Assembly: GCA_002483105.1 (NCBI GenBank)
Contig: DLHG01000013.1
Location: 434,001-498,000, forward strand
DNA length: 64,000 bases
DNA from: Bacteroidetes bacterium UBA7674
GTDB lineage: Bacteria; Bacteroidota; Bacteroidia; Chitinophagales; Chitinophagaceae
Reading direction: 5' to 3'
Both the position numbers and the translations under genes were made by a program. Shown here piece after piece: positions 15,688 through 25,000 of the stretch. The notes below the pieces were generated by a model that did no database searches, had not been told where the DNA came from, and saw nothing but the letters and a program-made list of their open reading frames with translations. How positions within the stretch are numbered: position 1 is the first letter of the stretch; each line of letters starts with the position of its first letter.

Positions 15688-17100
15688 ATGGATAACACTT
15701 ACAGCGACCTCGTCAAACAGACCTTTGGCTTTCCGCAGGAAGGCTTTAATGTAGAGGACAACTACCTTCATTTTAATGGAGTTGACATGAAGTATCTTAT
15801 TAACAAATATGGTACTCCTTTCAAGCTTACTTACCTGCCCAAGATCGGGATGCAGGTGAACAAGGCGAAGAAGATGTTCAACGACGCTATTAAGAAGCAC
15901 CGTTACGACGGCAAGTACTTTTATTGCTATTGCACCAAAAGTTCTCATTTCTCTTTTATAGTGGAAGAAACCCTGAAGCACGGTGTGCACCTCGAGACCT
16001 CTTTCGCTTACGATATCGAGATAGTGAAGCAGCTATACAAGCGACGCAAGATCAATAAGGAAACGGTGATCATCTGTAATGGGTTCAAGACTAAGACCTA
16101 TACACGCAATATCGCCCGCCTGATCAATGATGGTTTTAAGAATGTATATCCCATCCTCGACAATAAGAACGAGTTTGAGGACTATAAAAAGTCCATACGC
16201 GCGAAGGATCCGGTAAATATCGGTCTCCGTATAGCGGCCGAAGAAGAACCAACTTTCGATTTCTATACCTCCCGCCTCGGTATCCGAAGCAGGGATGTAC
16301 TCGAATTCTATATTGACAACATAAAGGACAATAAGAAGTTCCAGCTGAAAATGTTACACTTCTTTATGAACAAAGGCATAAAGGATGACGTGTACTACTG
16401 GAGTGAGCTGAACAAGATGCTGACACTTTATTGCCAGCTGAAGAAGATATGTCCTGAACTCACCGGCCTGAACATCGGCGGTGGTTTCCCCATCAAGCAC
16501 TCCCTCGGTTTCGACTATGACTATAATTATATGGTCAATGAGATCGTATCTACTATTAAGAAGGTTTGCAAACGCAACAAAGTGGACGTTCCGGATATAT
16601 ATACTGAGTTTGGTTCTTTCACCGTAGGTGAGGCAGGTGCTGTAGTCTATAGTGTGCTGGACGACAAAATGCAGAACGACCGTGAGATATGGTACATGAT
16701 AGATAGTTCTTTCATCACCACCTTACCCGACACATGGGGCATAGGGGAGAAGTTCCTCATGATGCCGATCAACAAATGGAACAAGGAATACCAGGAAGTA
16801 CACCTCGGTGGTCTCACCTGCGATAGCCACGATTTCTATACTTCTGAGGAGCACATCAATGCCGTATTCCTGCCCAAGCTGGATAAAGAGAAAGGTGCAG
16901 AGCCTCTGTACATCGGCTTCTTCCACACAGGTGCCTACCAGGACCAACTTGCGGGCTACGGCGGTATCAAGCACTGCATGATACCATCGCCCAAACACGT
17001 GGTAGTAGAAATGAACAAAGACGGCGAACTCGAAGACTGGTTATACGCCAAAGAGCAGACCCCGCAAAGCATGCTGAAAATACTAGGCTACATTCGCTAA
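15688..17100 (+). CDS. speA: Arginine decarboxylase, PLP-dependent
   Basis: A 470-residue PLP enzyme of fold type III that turns arginine into agmatine, the first step of polyamine synthesis by this route. The Lys for PLP lies in FYCYCTKSSHF (about residue 90), the phosphate-binding glycines in NIGGGFP and the C-terminal active-site region in HTGAYQDQ. It lacks the large insert of the E. coli SpeA (about 650 residues) and matches the shorter Bacteroidota form. It is a single gene with a strong terminator behind it. Confidence 0.85.
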   Translation: MDNTYSDLVKQTFGFPQEGFNVEDNYLHFNGVDMKYLINKYGTPFKLTYLPKIGMQVNKAKKMFNDAIKKHRYDGKYFYCYCTKSSHFSFIVEETLKHGVHLETSFAYDIEIVKQLYKRRKINKETVIICNGFKTKTYTRNIARLINDGFKNVYPILDNKNEFEDYKKSIRAKDPVNIGLRIAAEEEPTFDFYTSRLGIRSRDVLEFYIDNIKDNKKFQLKMLHFFMNKGIKDDVYYWSELNKMLTLYCQLKKICPELTGLNIGGGFPIKHSLGFDYDYNYMVNEIVSTIKKVCKRNKVDVPDIYTEFGSFTVGEAGAVVYSVLDDKMQNDREIWYMIDSSFITTLPDTWGIGEKFLMMPINKWNKEYQEVHLGGLTCDSHDFYTSEEHINAVFLPKLDKEKGAEPLYIGFFHTGAYQDQLAGYGGIKHCMIPSPKHVVVEMNKDGELEDWLYAKEQTPQSMLKILGYIR

Positions 17101-17138
17101 TACAAGACTATTAAGAACAAAACATAAGAAGTACAAAA

Positions 17139-17172
17139 AGATAAAGGCGGGAATCATCCCGCCTTATCTTTT
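17139..17172. terminator. Bidirectional terminator between speA and hsp20
   Basis: A stem GATAA(A)GGCGGGA/TCCCGCCTTATC with loop ATCA has T-runs on both strands. It serves the convergent speA and hsp20 genes. Confidence 0.8.
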
Positions 17173-17284
17173 CTAACCAAACCTCACTCAAACACACTAT
17201 TCAAACTCACTCTCTACTCACTAGATTCTTGTTGCTCGATACTCGATTCTCGTAAACTGGCAACTGCAAATTGCCAACTGAACC

Positions 17285-17737
17285 TTACGCTACACTGATC
17301 TCTTGCGTCACAGGTGCAGCATTTTCTTTTTTAGGCAATGCTACTTCCAATACACCATCTGTGTACTTAGCGTTGATACCTGTAGTATCGATCTTGTCGT
17401 TCAGTGTAAAGCTCCTTTTGAATGAACGGAAGCTATACTCACTGCGCAATACTTTACCTTGCTTAGCGTCTGATCCTTCTTCCTTGTTCTCTTCCTTATG
17501 TTCGAAAGAAACAGTTAATACATTACGCTCTACATTGATCTTAAATTCTTCTTTTTTCAGCCCCGGAGCAATTACTTGTAGCTCATAAGCTGTATCTGTT
17601 TCCTTAATGTTGACCGGTACATTCATCCTGTCTTTCGTGTCATTCGTCAATGCGTTGTTCCAACCGCCATTGAACATTTCTTCCATCAGTCCGCCTAAAG
17701 TGCGTGTTACCATTCCGTGATTTTTTGTGCTGTACAT
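17285..17737 (-). CDS. Hsp20/alpha-crystallin small heat-shock protein
   Basis: A 150-residue ATP-independent holdase that binds unfolding proteins in the cytoplasm as large oligomers. The alpha-crystallin domain covers about 42-140, with the family pattern AYELQVIAPGLKKEEFKI, the VLTVS strand, the RSFTL strand and the GVLEVALPK strand with the I/V-x-I/V type tail EISVA at the end. The start at 17,737 gives the usual short N-terminal arm; M9 is an alternative. It is a single gene, likely stress-induced, though I identify no heat-shock operator. Confidence 0.93.
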   Translation of the reverse strand: MYSTKNHGMVTRTLGGLMEEMFNGGWNNALTNDTKDRMNVPVNIKETDTAYELQVIAPGLKKEEFKINVERNVLTVSFEHKEENKEEGSDAKQGKVLRSEYSFRSFKRSFTLNDKIDTTGINAKYTDGVLEVALPKKENAAPVTQEISVA

Positions 17738-18072
17738 GATCGTAATTGTTTTAAAGTTTTAGATTTTTTGATTACAAAGAGTATTATGCAAACCACAGAC
17801 CAACGCAAAATATCACTTAAAAACAAGACAAATTGTCCGTTTTGATACAATTTTAAAAGACATAATGTCCGATTGTTGAATTAAAAATGAATATTCTGGC
17901 AGAATAGAGGATCAAACTAGAATGATCGCCTCGGGGCAAGACCAATACATTAGCAGATAATCACATTATTTTAAACGCGATTATGATAAACATAGGTGAA
18001 AAATATATTTTAATATGCCGAACCTTTTCCTGATATTTGTTGGACTTACGATGGGTTAGTAAGTACAGTCCT
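17738..18072. other. Gene-free stretch upstream of hsp20
   Basis: AT-rich, with no gene of normal size. It contains a 14-codon frame at 18,015-18,059 (ATG to TAG, hydrophobic product) that runs into the terminator at 18,073. The part next to hsp20 should hold that gene's promoter; I cannot place it with confidence. Confidence 0.4.
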
Positions 18073-18107
18073 ACCGTCCCGATCTACGATCGGGACGGTC
18101 TTTTTTT
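18073..18107 (+). terminator. Orphan intrinsic terminator
   Basis: A 12-bp perfect stem (ACCGTCCCGATC and its complement, loop TAC) is followed by C and seven T on the plus strand. No plus-strand gene lies before it for more than 900 bp back to speA, which has its own terminator, so it implies a short unannotated transcript. Confidence 0.8.
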
Positions 18108-18181
18108 GCCCTCACCTCAACCAACACTTTAGGTGTTTCGCTCAAAAATAAATTGAGCCCCGGTTAATCAACTAATCTTCC

Positions 18182-19048
18182 CTAATCCCGGTTCAGAAAG
18201 TCGTCAACGTTCGTAAACAAAAAGTCAGGGTACTCACTGCTGAATTTCATCCGTACAAATCCGCCACGCAATGGTCGTGCTGCAGGTTGTTTTAATTCTT
18301 CCGTACTGATTGGTATCAGGTCATACTGTGCAGAAGGGAAATATTGTAATACACGCAATGCCAGCTCCACACGATTCATGTAGTCGCTGCTACCTATGTG
18401 ATAAATACCATCTTTATTATCTCGTAATAACACGAACATTGCGCGCGCTATATCAAACGCATTAGTAGGGGAGGCAAACTGATCATATGGCAACTTCAAA
18501 GTCAGCGCCTGGTTATTCTTACATTGGTCAACGATACGGGCAACAAAATTCTTACCCCTCGCTTCATCTCCATATACATTGGTCACCCTGAGAACAAGTG
18601 TATTGCTTAGCTCATTCAGGCTCAGTTGTTCCGCCTCTAGTTTATGAAGACCGTAAACACTAATGGGGTTAACCGCAGCATCTTCAGTATAAGGCCCGCT
18701 CTTACCATCAAATACATAGTCGGTGGAGATGTAGACGAACTTAGCCATGCATTCCTTCGCCAGGGCTACCAGGTTGATGGTGCTTTGTACCGTTTTGGTA
18801 AAGCTCTCTACGGGATTGGTCTCGCAATGGTCCACATGGGTGAGTGCACCGCAATGAACGATCACATCGGGCTGAAAACCTTTGATGTCGAAGTTGTCCG
18901 GGTTATCAGGTTGAAGCGTATCGTAGAAAACAGTATTCTCAGTAGGGTAGGAGAAATAAGAACCCTTCACCTCCCAGCCCTGTTCCGAAAAATGCTTCAT
19001 GCAATTACTACCTACCAACCCCGATGCGCCAACTATAAAAACTTTCAT
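18182..19048 (-). CDS. RmlD-like NAD(P)-dependent sugar-nucleotide reductase
   Basis: A 288-residue extended short-chain dehydrogenase. The N-terminal nucleotide motif is GASGLVGS and the active site is the Ser-Thr of YISTDYVFDG plus the Tyr-Lys of YGLHKLE. The whole pattern fits dTDP-4-dehydrorhamnose reductases, which make dTDP-rhamnose for surface glycans. No rmlA, rmlB or rmlC is adjacent, so the exact sugar is open. Cytoplasmic single gene. Confidence 0.8.
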   Translation of the reverse strand: MKVFIVGASGLVGSNCMKHFSEQGWEVKGSYFSYPTENTVFYDTLQPDNPDNFDIKGFQPDVIVHCGALTHVDHCETNPVESFTKTVQSTINLVALAKECMAKFVYISTDYVFDGKSGPYTEDAAVNPISVYGLHKLEAEQLSLNELSNTLVLRVTNVYGDEARGKNFVARIVDQCKNNQALTLKLPYDQFASPTNAFDIARAMFVLLRDNKDGIYHIGSSDYMNRVELALRVLQYFPSAQYDLIPISTEELKQPAARPLRGGFVRMKFSSEYPDFLFTNVDDFLNRD

Positions 19049-19092
19049 TACGTATTTGTATTGTAGGTCGCTAAGTTAGTGATTACGCAAAT

Positions 19093-19259
19093 GACTCCCC
19101 TCCCTATTTTCAGGGAGGGGTGCCCGCAGGGCGGGGTGGGTCGGCTCGCGTGGGATTATGCATGGTGTTCTGAACAGCGCGAGCGACCCACCCCCGTTGT
19201 CAAAAAACGCCTTCGGCTTTTTTGCCAACGTCCCCTCCCTGAAAATAGGGAGGGGAGTC
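19093..19259. repeat. GC-rich palindromic element, copy A (full)
   Basis: About 167 bp bounded by inverted ends beginning GACTCCCCTCCCTATTTTCA. Each end is itself a hairpin (CCCCTCCCT/AGGGAGGGG), and inner arms GGGCGGGGTGGGT and ACCCACCCCC also pair. Full copies lie at 20,412, 26,371 and 27,040; left halves at 25,305, 26,224, 26,293 and 26,972. Confidence 0.85.
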
Positions 19260-19283
19260 GGTTAATAGTTTGTCCATTTGCAC

Positions 19284-19320
19284 AAATAAAAAATCCCCCC
19301 GGCTTAGCCGGGGGGGATTT
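19284..19320 (-). terminator. Terminator of the FKBP gene
   Basis: A 13-bp GC-rich stem (AAATCCCCCCGGC and complement, loop TTA) is followed by a T-run on the minus strand, just past the FKBP stop. Confidence 0.85.
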
Positions 19321-19334
19321 ACATTATCGATCTC

Positions 19335-19823
19335 TTAATTCGCAGATATCATCTCCACATCAAACATCAATATTGAGTTTGGCGGAATACCCGGGCGACC
19401 CGCAGGGCCATATGCTAGGTGCGACGGAATATACAGCGTAGCACGTGCACCTTTGCTCAATAACAGTATGCCTTCATCCCATCCCTTTATCACCATGCCG
19501 ACACCAACGTTGAAACTCAGCACCTGCCTTCCTTCTACCGGTACATAGTTCTCATCGATATTACCGTCGAACTTCTTGCCATCCAGGAAGCGGCCCAGGT
19601 AGTTCATACCCACCTTCGCGCCCTTTTTAGCCGTTTCCCCTTCGCCCTTCTTGTGGATCACATAGTATAGGCCCGAAGCCGTCTTGGTCGCCTTGATCTT
19701 ATTCTTTTTGAAATAGGCCGTCAGGATATCATCATCTATTTTGGCCTGGTCTTGTGCAAATGCCGTAGTGGCAAAAAATACGCTGCATAACAGCAATAAG
19801 CTACTTAATATGGTCTTCGTCAT
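19335..19823 (-). CDS. Secreted FKBP-type peptidyl-prolyl isomerase
   Basis: A 162-residue protein with a signal peptide (about 1-23, ending AFAQ) and one FKBP domain (about 50-160). Active-site hallmarks are visible: YLGRFLDGKKFD, VGVGMVIKGWDEGI, and the final LAYGPAGRPGIPPNSILMFDVEM. It isomerises prolyl bonds during folding in the periplasm. It has its own strong terminator, then palindromic element A beyond. Confidence 0.92.
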   Translation of the reverse strand: MTKTILSSLLLLCSVFFATTAFAQDQAKIDDDILTAYFKKNKIKATKTASGLYYVIHKKGEGETAKKGAKVGMNYLGRFLDGKKFDGNIDENYVPVEGRQVLSFNVGVGMVIKGWDEGILLLSKGARATLYIPSHLAYGPAGRPGIPPNSILMFDVEMISAN

Positions 19824-20411
19824 CGTTTGATTTTATTCCGTGAAAATAGGGAATTAGTTGTCCTTCGACAAACTCCCTCCACGGCGGGCCGGCAGGATGA
19901 CAGCAGGAGAGTTGTGGTAATTATTTTTACTTCACTTTTGGTGGTTGAGTGCGCGCCGGAATGCAGGCCTGGCAAGGGGGCGTCGGTTTTTGCTTCAGTT
20001 TTGCTGCTTTTTGCTGCACTTTTACTTCACTTTTGTTTCATGTTATTTCACTTTTGCTTCATATTACTTCAGTTTTGCTTCAGGTCATTTCAGTTTTGGT
20101 GTATAGAGAAAAAACAGTTGTGAATAATGCCTGATCTGCGTGGTTTTTGGTTGTGTCATAATGTGCCGCGTCTGTGCCGTAATGCGTCGCGTGTGTGCCG
20201 CGTATTGCCACGTCCATTCGGCCGCGCAGGCACTTTGAAATTGTGAAAACCCAGTGTTTTCAATGGTTTCGGCGTTTTGAGCGTGGCGATGCTCTTGTTG
20301 TTGTCCTTGTTGCCCGGCTGAGCCGGAACCAGTGGCTACAATCTCCTAAAGGTACGAAAAGATGATGGTGCAGGGTGGGCGTGTGGATATGTTGTGTGTG
20401 TAATATTATCA
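19824..20411. repeat. Gene-free stretch with two tandem-repeat blocks
   Basis: No supported gene. At 20,022-20,105 four 21-bp units of the type TTACTTCACTTTTGCTTCATA follow each other exactly in phase, with a decayed unit before them. At about 20,160-20,213 short units around TGTGCCGCGT and TGTGCCGTAATGCG alternate. Frames through both blocks give low-complexity proteins without start-site or codon support. Confidence 0.6.
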
Positions 20412-20564
20412 GACTCCCCTCCCTATTTTCAGGGAGGGGTGCCCGCAGGGCGGGGTGGGTTTTCTCGTGTTTAGTGCTAAGCGCGAGCCGACCCACCCCA
20501 GTTGACAAAAGCCGCCTTTGGCTCTTTTGTCAACATCCCCTCCCTGAAAATAGGGAGGGGAGTC
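20412..20564. repeat. GC-rich palindromic element, copy B (full)
   Basis: A 153-bp full copy with the same outer ends and inner arms as copy A; the central part differs. It ends about 50 bp before the small protein gene at 20,617. Confidence 0.85.
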
Positions 20565-20616
20565 TTGCTATTAGTATTAATTACCTTTACCTCTCGGCTA
20601 AGCCGAGACAAGCCCC

Positions 20617-20820
20617 ATGAGAACCAACACCAAAATAAAACAACTCCTGAAAGAACACACCCTCACCTTCAGCCTCAACAAAAGCGGAGGCATAGATATC
20701 ATCATCACCAACAACGAGACAGGCAACTCCCACCTCAGCACCGGGGCCAGCCTCTCCGCCGCCACAGCCAGCGCCTATAGTGATACGCAGAAGGTAAAGA
20801 AGCAGGAAGGGAAGGGGTAG
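20617..20820 (+). CDS. Small hypothetical protein in the accessory region
   Basis: A 67-residue soluble protein. The first part has a strand-like FSLNKSGGIDIIITNNETG segment; the second is Ser/Ala/Thr rich with a Lys-rich tail. Codons end in C far more often than in most neighbours, as in the terminase-like gene at 25,537. I recognise no family. It sits between palindromic element B and a CATTGCGAGG repeat and converges with the restriction operon. It may be real but could be a chance frame. Confidence 0.45.
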   Translation: MRTNTKIKQLLKEHTLTFSLNKSGGIDIIITNNETGNSHLSTGASLSAATASAYSDTQKVKKQEGKG

Positions 20821-20829
20821 GGCGACTCG

Positions 20830-20855
20830 CGTCATTGCGAGGCACGAAGCAACCT
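20830..20855. repeat. Dispersed repeat (CATTGCGAGG family), second copy
   Basis: The same motif as at 5,717-5,741, here with GGCACGAAGC in the core. It lies just downstream of the defence operon's last stop codon. Confidence 0.6.
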
Positions 20856-20872
20856 CACGAAATGAAGGCACA

Positions 20873-21382
20873 TTACACCCCCTCAAAGAACTGTGTAGCA
20901 AACTTGCAGAAATCTATTATAGTACTCTTGTCTAACTCAAACTCCGGGCGGCTGCCCAAATAGTTAGTAGATGTCGGGGTGATGACTTTTCCTGACCTTA
21001 GATCATTTATCGTTATACACTTAATGTGTTTTTTGGAAACGACTATAATGAAGGCATTACCATATGGATAGTCTTTTGGTAAGTCCTTTTCGCTGAACTC
21101 TCCGCTGGCCCTGAATTTTACTTCCACGAAATAGACATTATTCGTCTTGTCCTGAACAACGAAATCCGGCATCCGCCTAATATTATCTGCCACATCACTT
21201 CGCACACCCTTCAGCAGTCCCATAATAGCAGGAATAGTATTTTCCATCCCATAGCGATAAACATTATACCCCATGCTCAGGAAAAGCTCTTGTATCAGGG
21301 TTTCCGCTATGCGCCCCTTGATCATGTTGTAGCGGTAGGTACGTTCTTTGTCGGTAAGGCCGGGTTGTTGGTCTGTTGGCAT
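20873..21382 (-). CDS. PD-(D/E)XK nuclease-like protein, third gene of the RM operon
   Basis: A 169-residue protein without signal peptide. An N-terminal helix IKGRIAETLIQELF (with E27) leads to MPDFVV (D73) and then FVEVKFR (E87, K89). This is the E...D...ExK order of the PD-(D/E)XK restriction-endonuclease fold, so I infer a DNA-cutting or Holliday-junction-type nuclease. The start could be M20. It begins 4 bp after the stop of the 211-residue gene, which lies 8 bp after the large methylase-nuclease, so all three probably share one transcript. Alternative role: a guard or accessory nuclease not tied to modification. Confidence 0.65.
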   Translation of the reverse strand: MPTDQQPGLTDKERTYRYNMIKGRIAETLIQELFLSMGYNVYRYGMENTIPAIMGLLKGVRSDVADNIRRMPDFVVQDKTNNVYFVEVKFRASGEFSEKDLPKDYPYGNAFIIVVSKKHIKCITINDLRSGKVITPTSTNYLGSRPEFELDKSTIIDFCKFATQFFEGV

Positions 21383-21386
21383 AGGT

Positions 21387-22022
21387 CTATTGAGATTTGT
21401 TATTGATTTTCTGTTGCTTTATTCTGAAGTCCTCCCAATGTTTCTCGACAGCTTCCGGAAGTCCGTTTCCAAAATATTCATAGATGTAGCTGTCACATCT
21501 TTTTTCAGCTTCATACCCCTTGTCTTTATGGGGATAGAAAATACTGGCAGTTATTATGTCTCTTACAAACGTATGGTTTTTATTGTAGGTAAAATTGTTA
21601 GAGTCTATTGTGGTCAGTTCCTTCAAATGCTTCTTGAAAAATGGATTCCACTTATAGAGGTACTGCAATTCCATATCATTAAATTTCTTAGGGTCCCAAT
21701 CATTATAAGAATGATCAAAATAGTGATTGATCTCTTGAGGTGATTTCTTGTTGAATCCAATCTCTAGCTGATGATCTCTATGTATGTAACGGAAAGCGGT
21801 AGCAATGGCATCATGAACTTGCTGCAGTGTTCGATGGTCAAAACTGGTTTTATCTTTTACCCTCTGTACATCTTCACTTTCCAGCATAACTATCTCTGCG
21901 CATAAGAGCCACAATTTTCTCGCAACATCAAAAATGTCATAGATCAGGTACTCGTAAAAGTCATATTGTGCTGAAATGAGTACTTTATTATTGTCACCGC
22001 TAAAACAGTTATAATCTCTCAT
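21387..22022 (-). CDS. Unknown protein, second gene of the RM operon
   Basis: A 211-residue soluble protein rich in aromatic residues, His, Asp and Lys, with mainly helical character (for example LIYDIFDVARKLWLLCAEIVML). I recognise no catalytic motif or DNA-binding fold. Scattered His and Asp (HRDHQLE, HYFDHSYNDWD, HTFVRD) could bind metal, but no known motif is complete. It lies 8 bp behind the type ISP-like enzyme and 4 bp before the PD-(D/E)XK gene, which points to a joint function, perhaps specificity, inhibition of self-cutting, or an effector. Confidence 0.7.
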   Translation of the reverse strand: MRDYNCFSGDNNKVLISAQYDFYEYLIYDIFDVARKLWLLCAEIVMLESEDVQRVKDKTSFDHRTLQQVHDAIATAFRYIHRDHQLEIGFNKKSPQEINHYFDHSYNDWDPKKFNDMELQYLYKWNPFFKKHLKELTTIDSNNFTYNKNHTFVRDIITASIFYPHKDKGYEAEKRCDSYIYEYFGNGLPEAVEKHWEDFRIKQQKINNKSQ

Positions 22023-22030
22023 AGCTTGAA

Positions 22031-25000
22031 TTACATAAAATCAACCTTATCTATCTCTTTCATTATCCTGTCCGTCTCTGAAAGAGCCACAATGATCTTC
22101 TGATAGTGTAGTATATCGTCAAAGGTTAGCTCTCTCCCTTTACGGTCTTTCAGCCATTTTTGTGCAGGCTGATAACCACCTATATAAAACTCCCAGGCTA
22201 TCTGCGGCACTTTATCAAAATACTGCTCATCGTTTATCCAGACTTTTCCATCCTCGTATTTAGGTTTGCCTAAGACATTGTCACCATCTACAGGATAGGT
22301 GGTGATGTATTTATTGACTACAGGGCTTTCCAGTAAATGTATTTGCCTGAGCTCACCACCAAGTTTTACCAGTTGCCAGAATATATCAACATCTTTGGGG
22401 TAGGGGATGCGTGGGAAGTCTATTTTTAGAAACTCTTGATAAGACTCTCTGAATTTTTTACCATTTGCTAAACCATATATATAATCAATAATGTCAAGCG
22501 GGCTGTAAGTCTTTGGGCTTTTTGATTCGTCCTCAGAAAAAAGTATACCGATGGCTTTAGATATTTTTTTAATAATAGTAGAATCCAAATTGACCTTTTT
22601 ACTATGATCTAATTTTAATTCGTTTTCATCATCCGGATATAAAAATAATGGCGAAATGAAATCACCTCCCTGCATACCTGCTCTTGACCAACTTCTAAAA
22701 TCTATAATGCCTTTTGATATGAAAAGAGGTGCAGATAATGGTTCAACATCTCCTCGTTTAAATACAATGCCTATATTATTTCTATTAATGAAATGTTTCA
22801 TTACTTCATTTCTAGGGTAACAATGAAAGCCTTTTGATTTCCCAGTGTAATAGGTATATCTTTTATCGAAAGGTCGATAATTTACCTCAGTTATTTTTGA
22901 TGCCTGAAATCCAGAGTCAATAATATCTTTTCTCGCTAAGTTGACTTGCCAATCTCTAACGTCTTTTCCTAATTTAAATTTAGACCTTGCCTCTTCGTCA
23001 CCTAATTCTAAAAATTCTGTAATTGTACTTACTAGGTCATTCTTTTTATTATGTATAGTAAAGTTATCTCTAGCAGTTACTATCCCTACTGAATTGATTT
23101 TGAATAATTCAGGAAGGGAGAAGCCAGTATTATACACATTGTCAGTTTCTAGTGTTTTTTGCGCCATAAAGTACATCGGCGCTTCAAGTTTTATTTCTTT
23201 ATAAGGAACTGTTTTTATCGTATTAGCTAGCAAAAAATCATACTTAACTTCTCTTGTACCGTACAAGTCAGAATGAAACATCTTCCCTAGTTCATTTTCT
23301 TTCTTTTTGCCAGTTTTTATAAAGAAATTAATACTTACTCCCTGCATAATATCAAAGATATTTTGATCAATTGATCCATCAGGTGAAGTTTCTTTCTTTT
23401 TTGCATTACCATGCAAGTCAACAGAGTATATTTTGTCATACGTTTTTAATAAATGCCATCGCATTCCCCTAAATGTTGGATTGTCTAAAAAGCCATGTGG
23501 GTTGATAAAGGCTAGTATACCTTCACCATTTTTTTCTATAAAATGTTGTCCATATCTAAGAAACTTTACATAGTCATCATTTATCCACTTTGGATTCCTT
23601 TCTTTTAATTTCTCTTTCCCCCCTGGTTCCTTCTTGTAGTCCTCCATAAGCCGCATTATCCATTTACCTTTATTGGCACTTTCACCACTATAGGGAGGAT
23701 TACCTATTACTACCATTACTGGAGTATCGCGTTTTATTTTATTTGCCTCATTAGCTTCCGAGCTTAACCAACTCGCAAATAGAGTGCCTGTATCTGGATG
23801 ATATTCCTCTAACGAATTGGTAAGATATATACGTAGGCGCTGATCTGTCTTTGGTTTGTAGCCAGTTTCAGTCAGCAGCATATCCAGCTTCAGGTGCGCC
23901 ATTGCATAACTCGCCATCAGCAACTCAAAACCGTTCAGGCGGGGTATCAGGTGATCTTCCACATATTTACTCCAGATGCCTTGTTGTCCTTCAAACTTGC
24001 TGCTGTATATATACTTCACCACTTCGGCAAGGAATGTTGCCGTACCTGTAGCAGGGTCTAGTATTTGTACTTTGTGTACTTCTTGTTCTACTTCAGTTTC
24101 TTTTATTTTAGAGCGGCTGTCAGGGGTTGCTTTAGAGTGTGCCTTAACTTTTATCTTCACCTTGCTGGTATCAGCCAATCCATCAGCCAGTCCAAATTCG
24201 GTTTTCAGAATGTCGTCAACGGCTCGCACTATAAACTTTACCACGGGCTCTGGTGTGTACCATACGCCGCGGGCTTTACGCAGCTTAGGGTCATACTCTG
24301 CAAGGAAAGTTTCGTAGAAGTGTATAATAGGGTCTTGTTGCTGAGTTGCTTTTCCAAAGTTCTTTAATAGTGCCTTTACATCAGTTGCTCTGAATATATC
24401 TGCTAGTGCATCTACTATCCATACAATGCGAGTATCCAGGTCATAGCCTGCAATGTATTGGAACAGCTTACGTAAGAAAGGATTTGATTTCGGTATCAGC
24501 TCAGCAGCTTCGGTACGTGTAAATGTTTCGAGGCTGGGGTCGTGCAATCGCGCAGCAAACATACCGTAAGCAATTGTTTGCGCGTATATATCAGCAAACT
24601 CATTTGGTTTTATATCGTGTATCAGTATATCCTGGAAGGCTTTCATTTGCTCTTTCAGGGTACTGTTGGCTTCATTTTCGACATCACTCTCCAATGCGGC
24701 CTCTATCACTTTGGCTAGCATCTTGGCTTTATTAGCCATCATTATTGCCAGCTTCTGGGATGATTTTATTGTCTGTCCTGTTTGTGTAGCAAAGTCTGCG
24801 ATCAGTGCTTTGAAAGCGTCAAATTGTTCGGGCTTGGCAACTACAGTATTGCCGTTTCTTTCGCCAATGGCGTAGGTGGCTACTTTCTCTCCATCTTTGT
24901 ATACATCAAAGTCTAGGTAGTTGGTGATGATAAGATTGTTCAGTGAATGTCTATAGCGATCAAATTGTTCTTTGTATGATTTACTATTAATATCAGCGCC

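Noticed and set aside
19827..20620. Several frames in the repeat stretch
   Set aside because: They run through tandem repeats and palindromic element B, give low-complexity or Pro/Arg-rich products, and have no start-site support.
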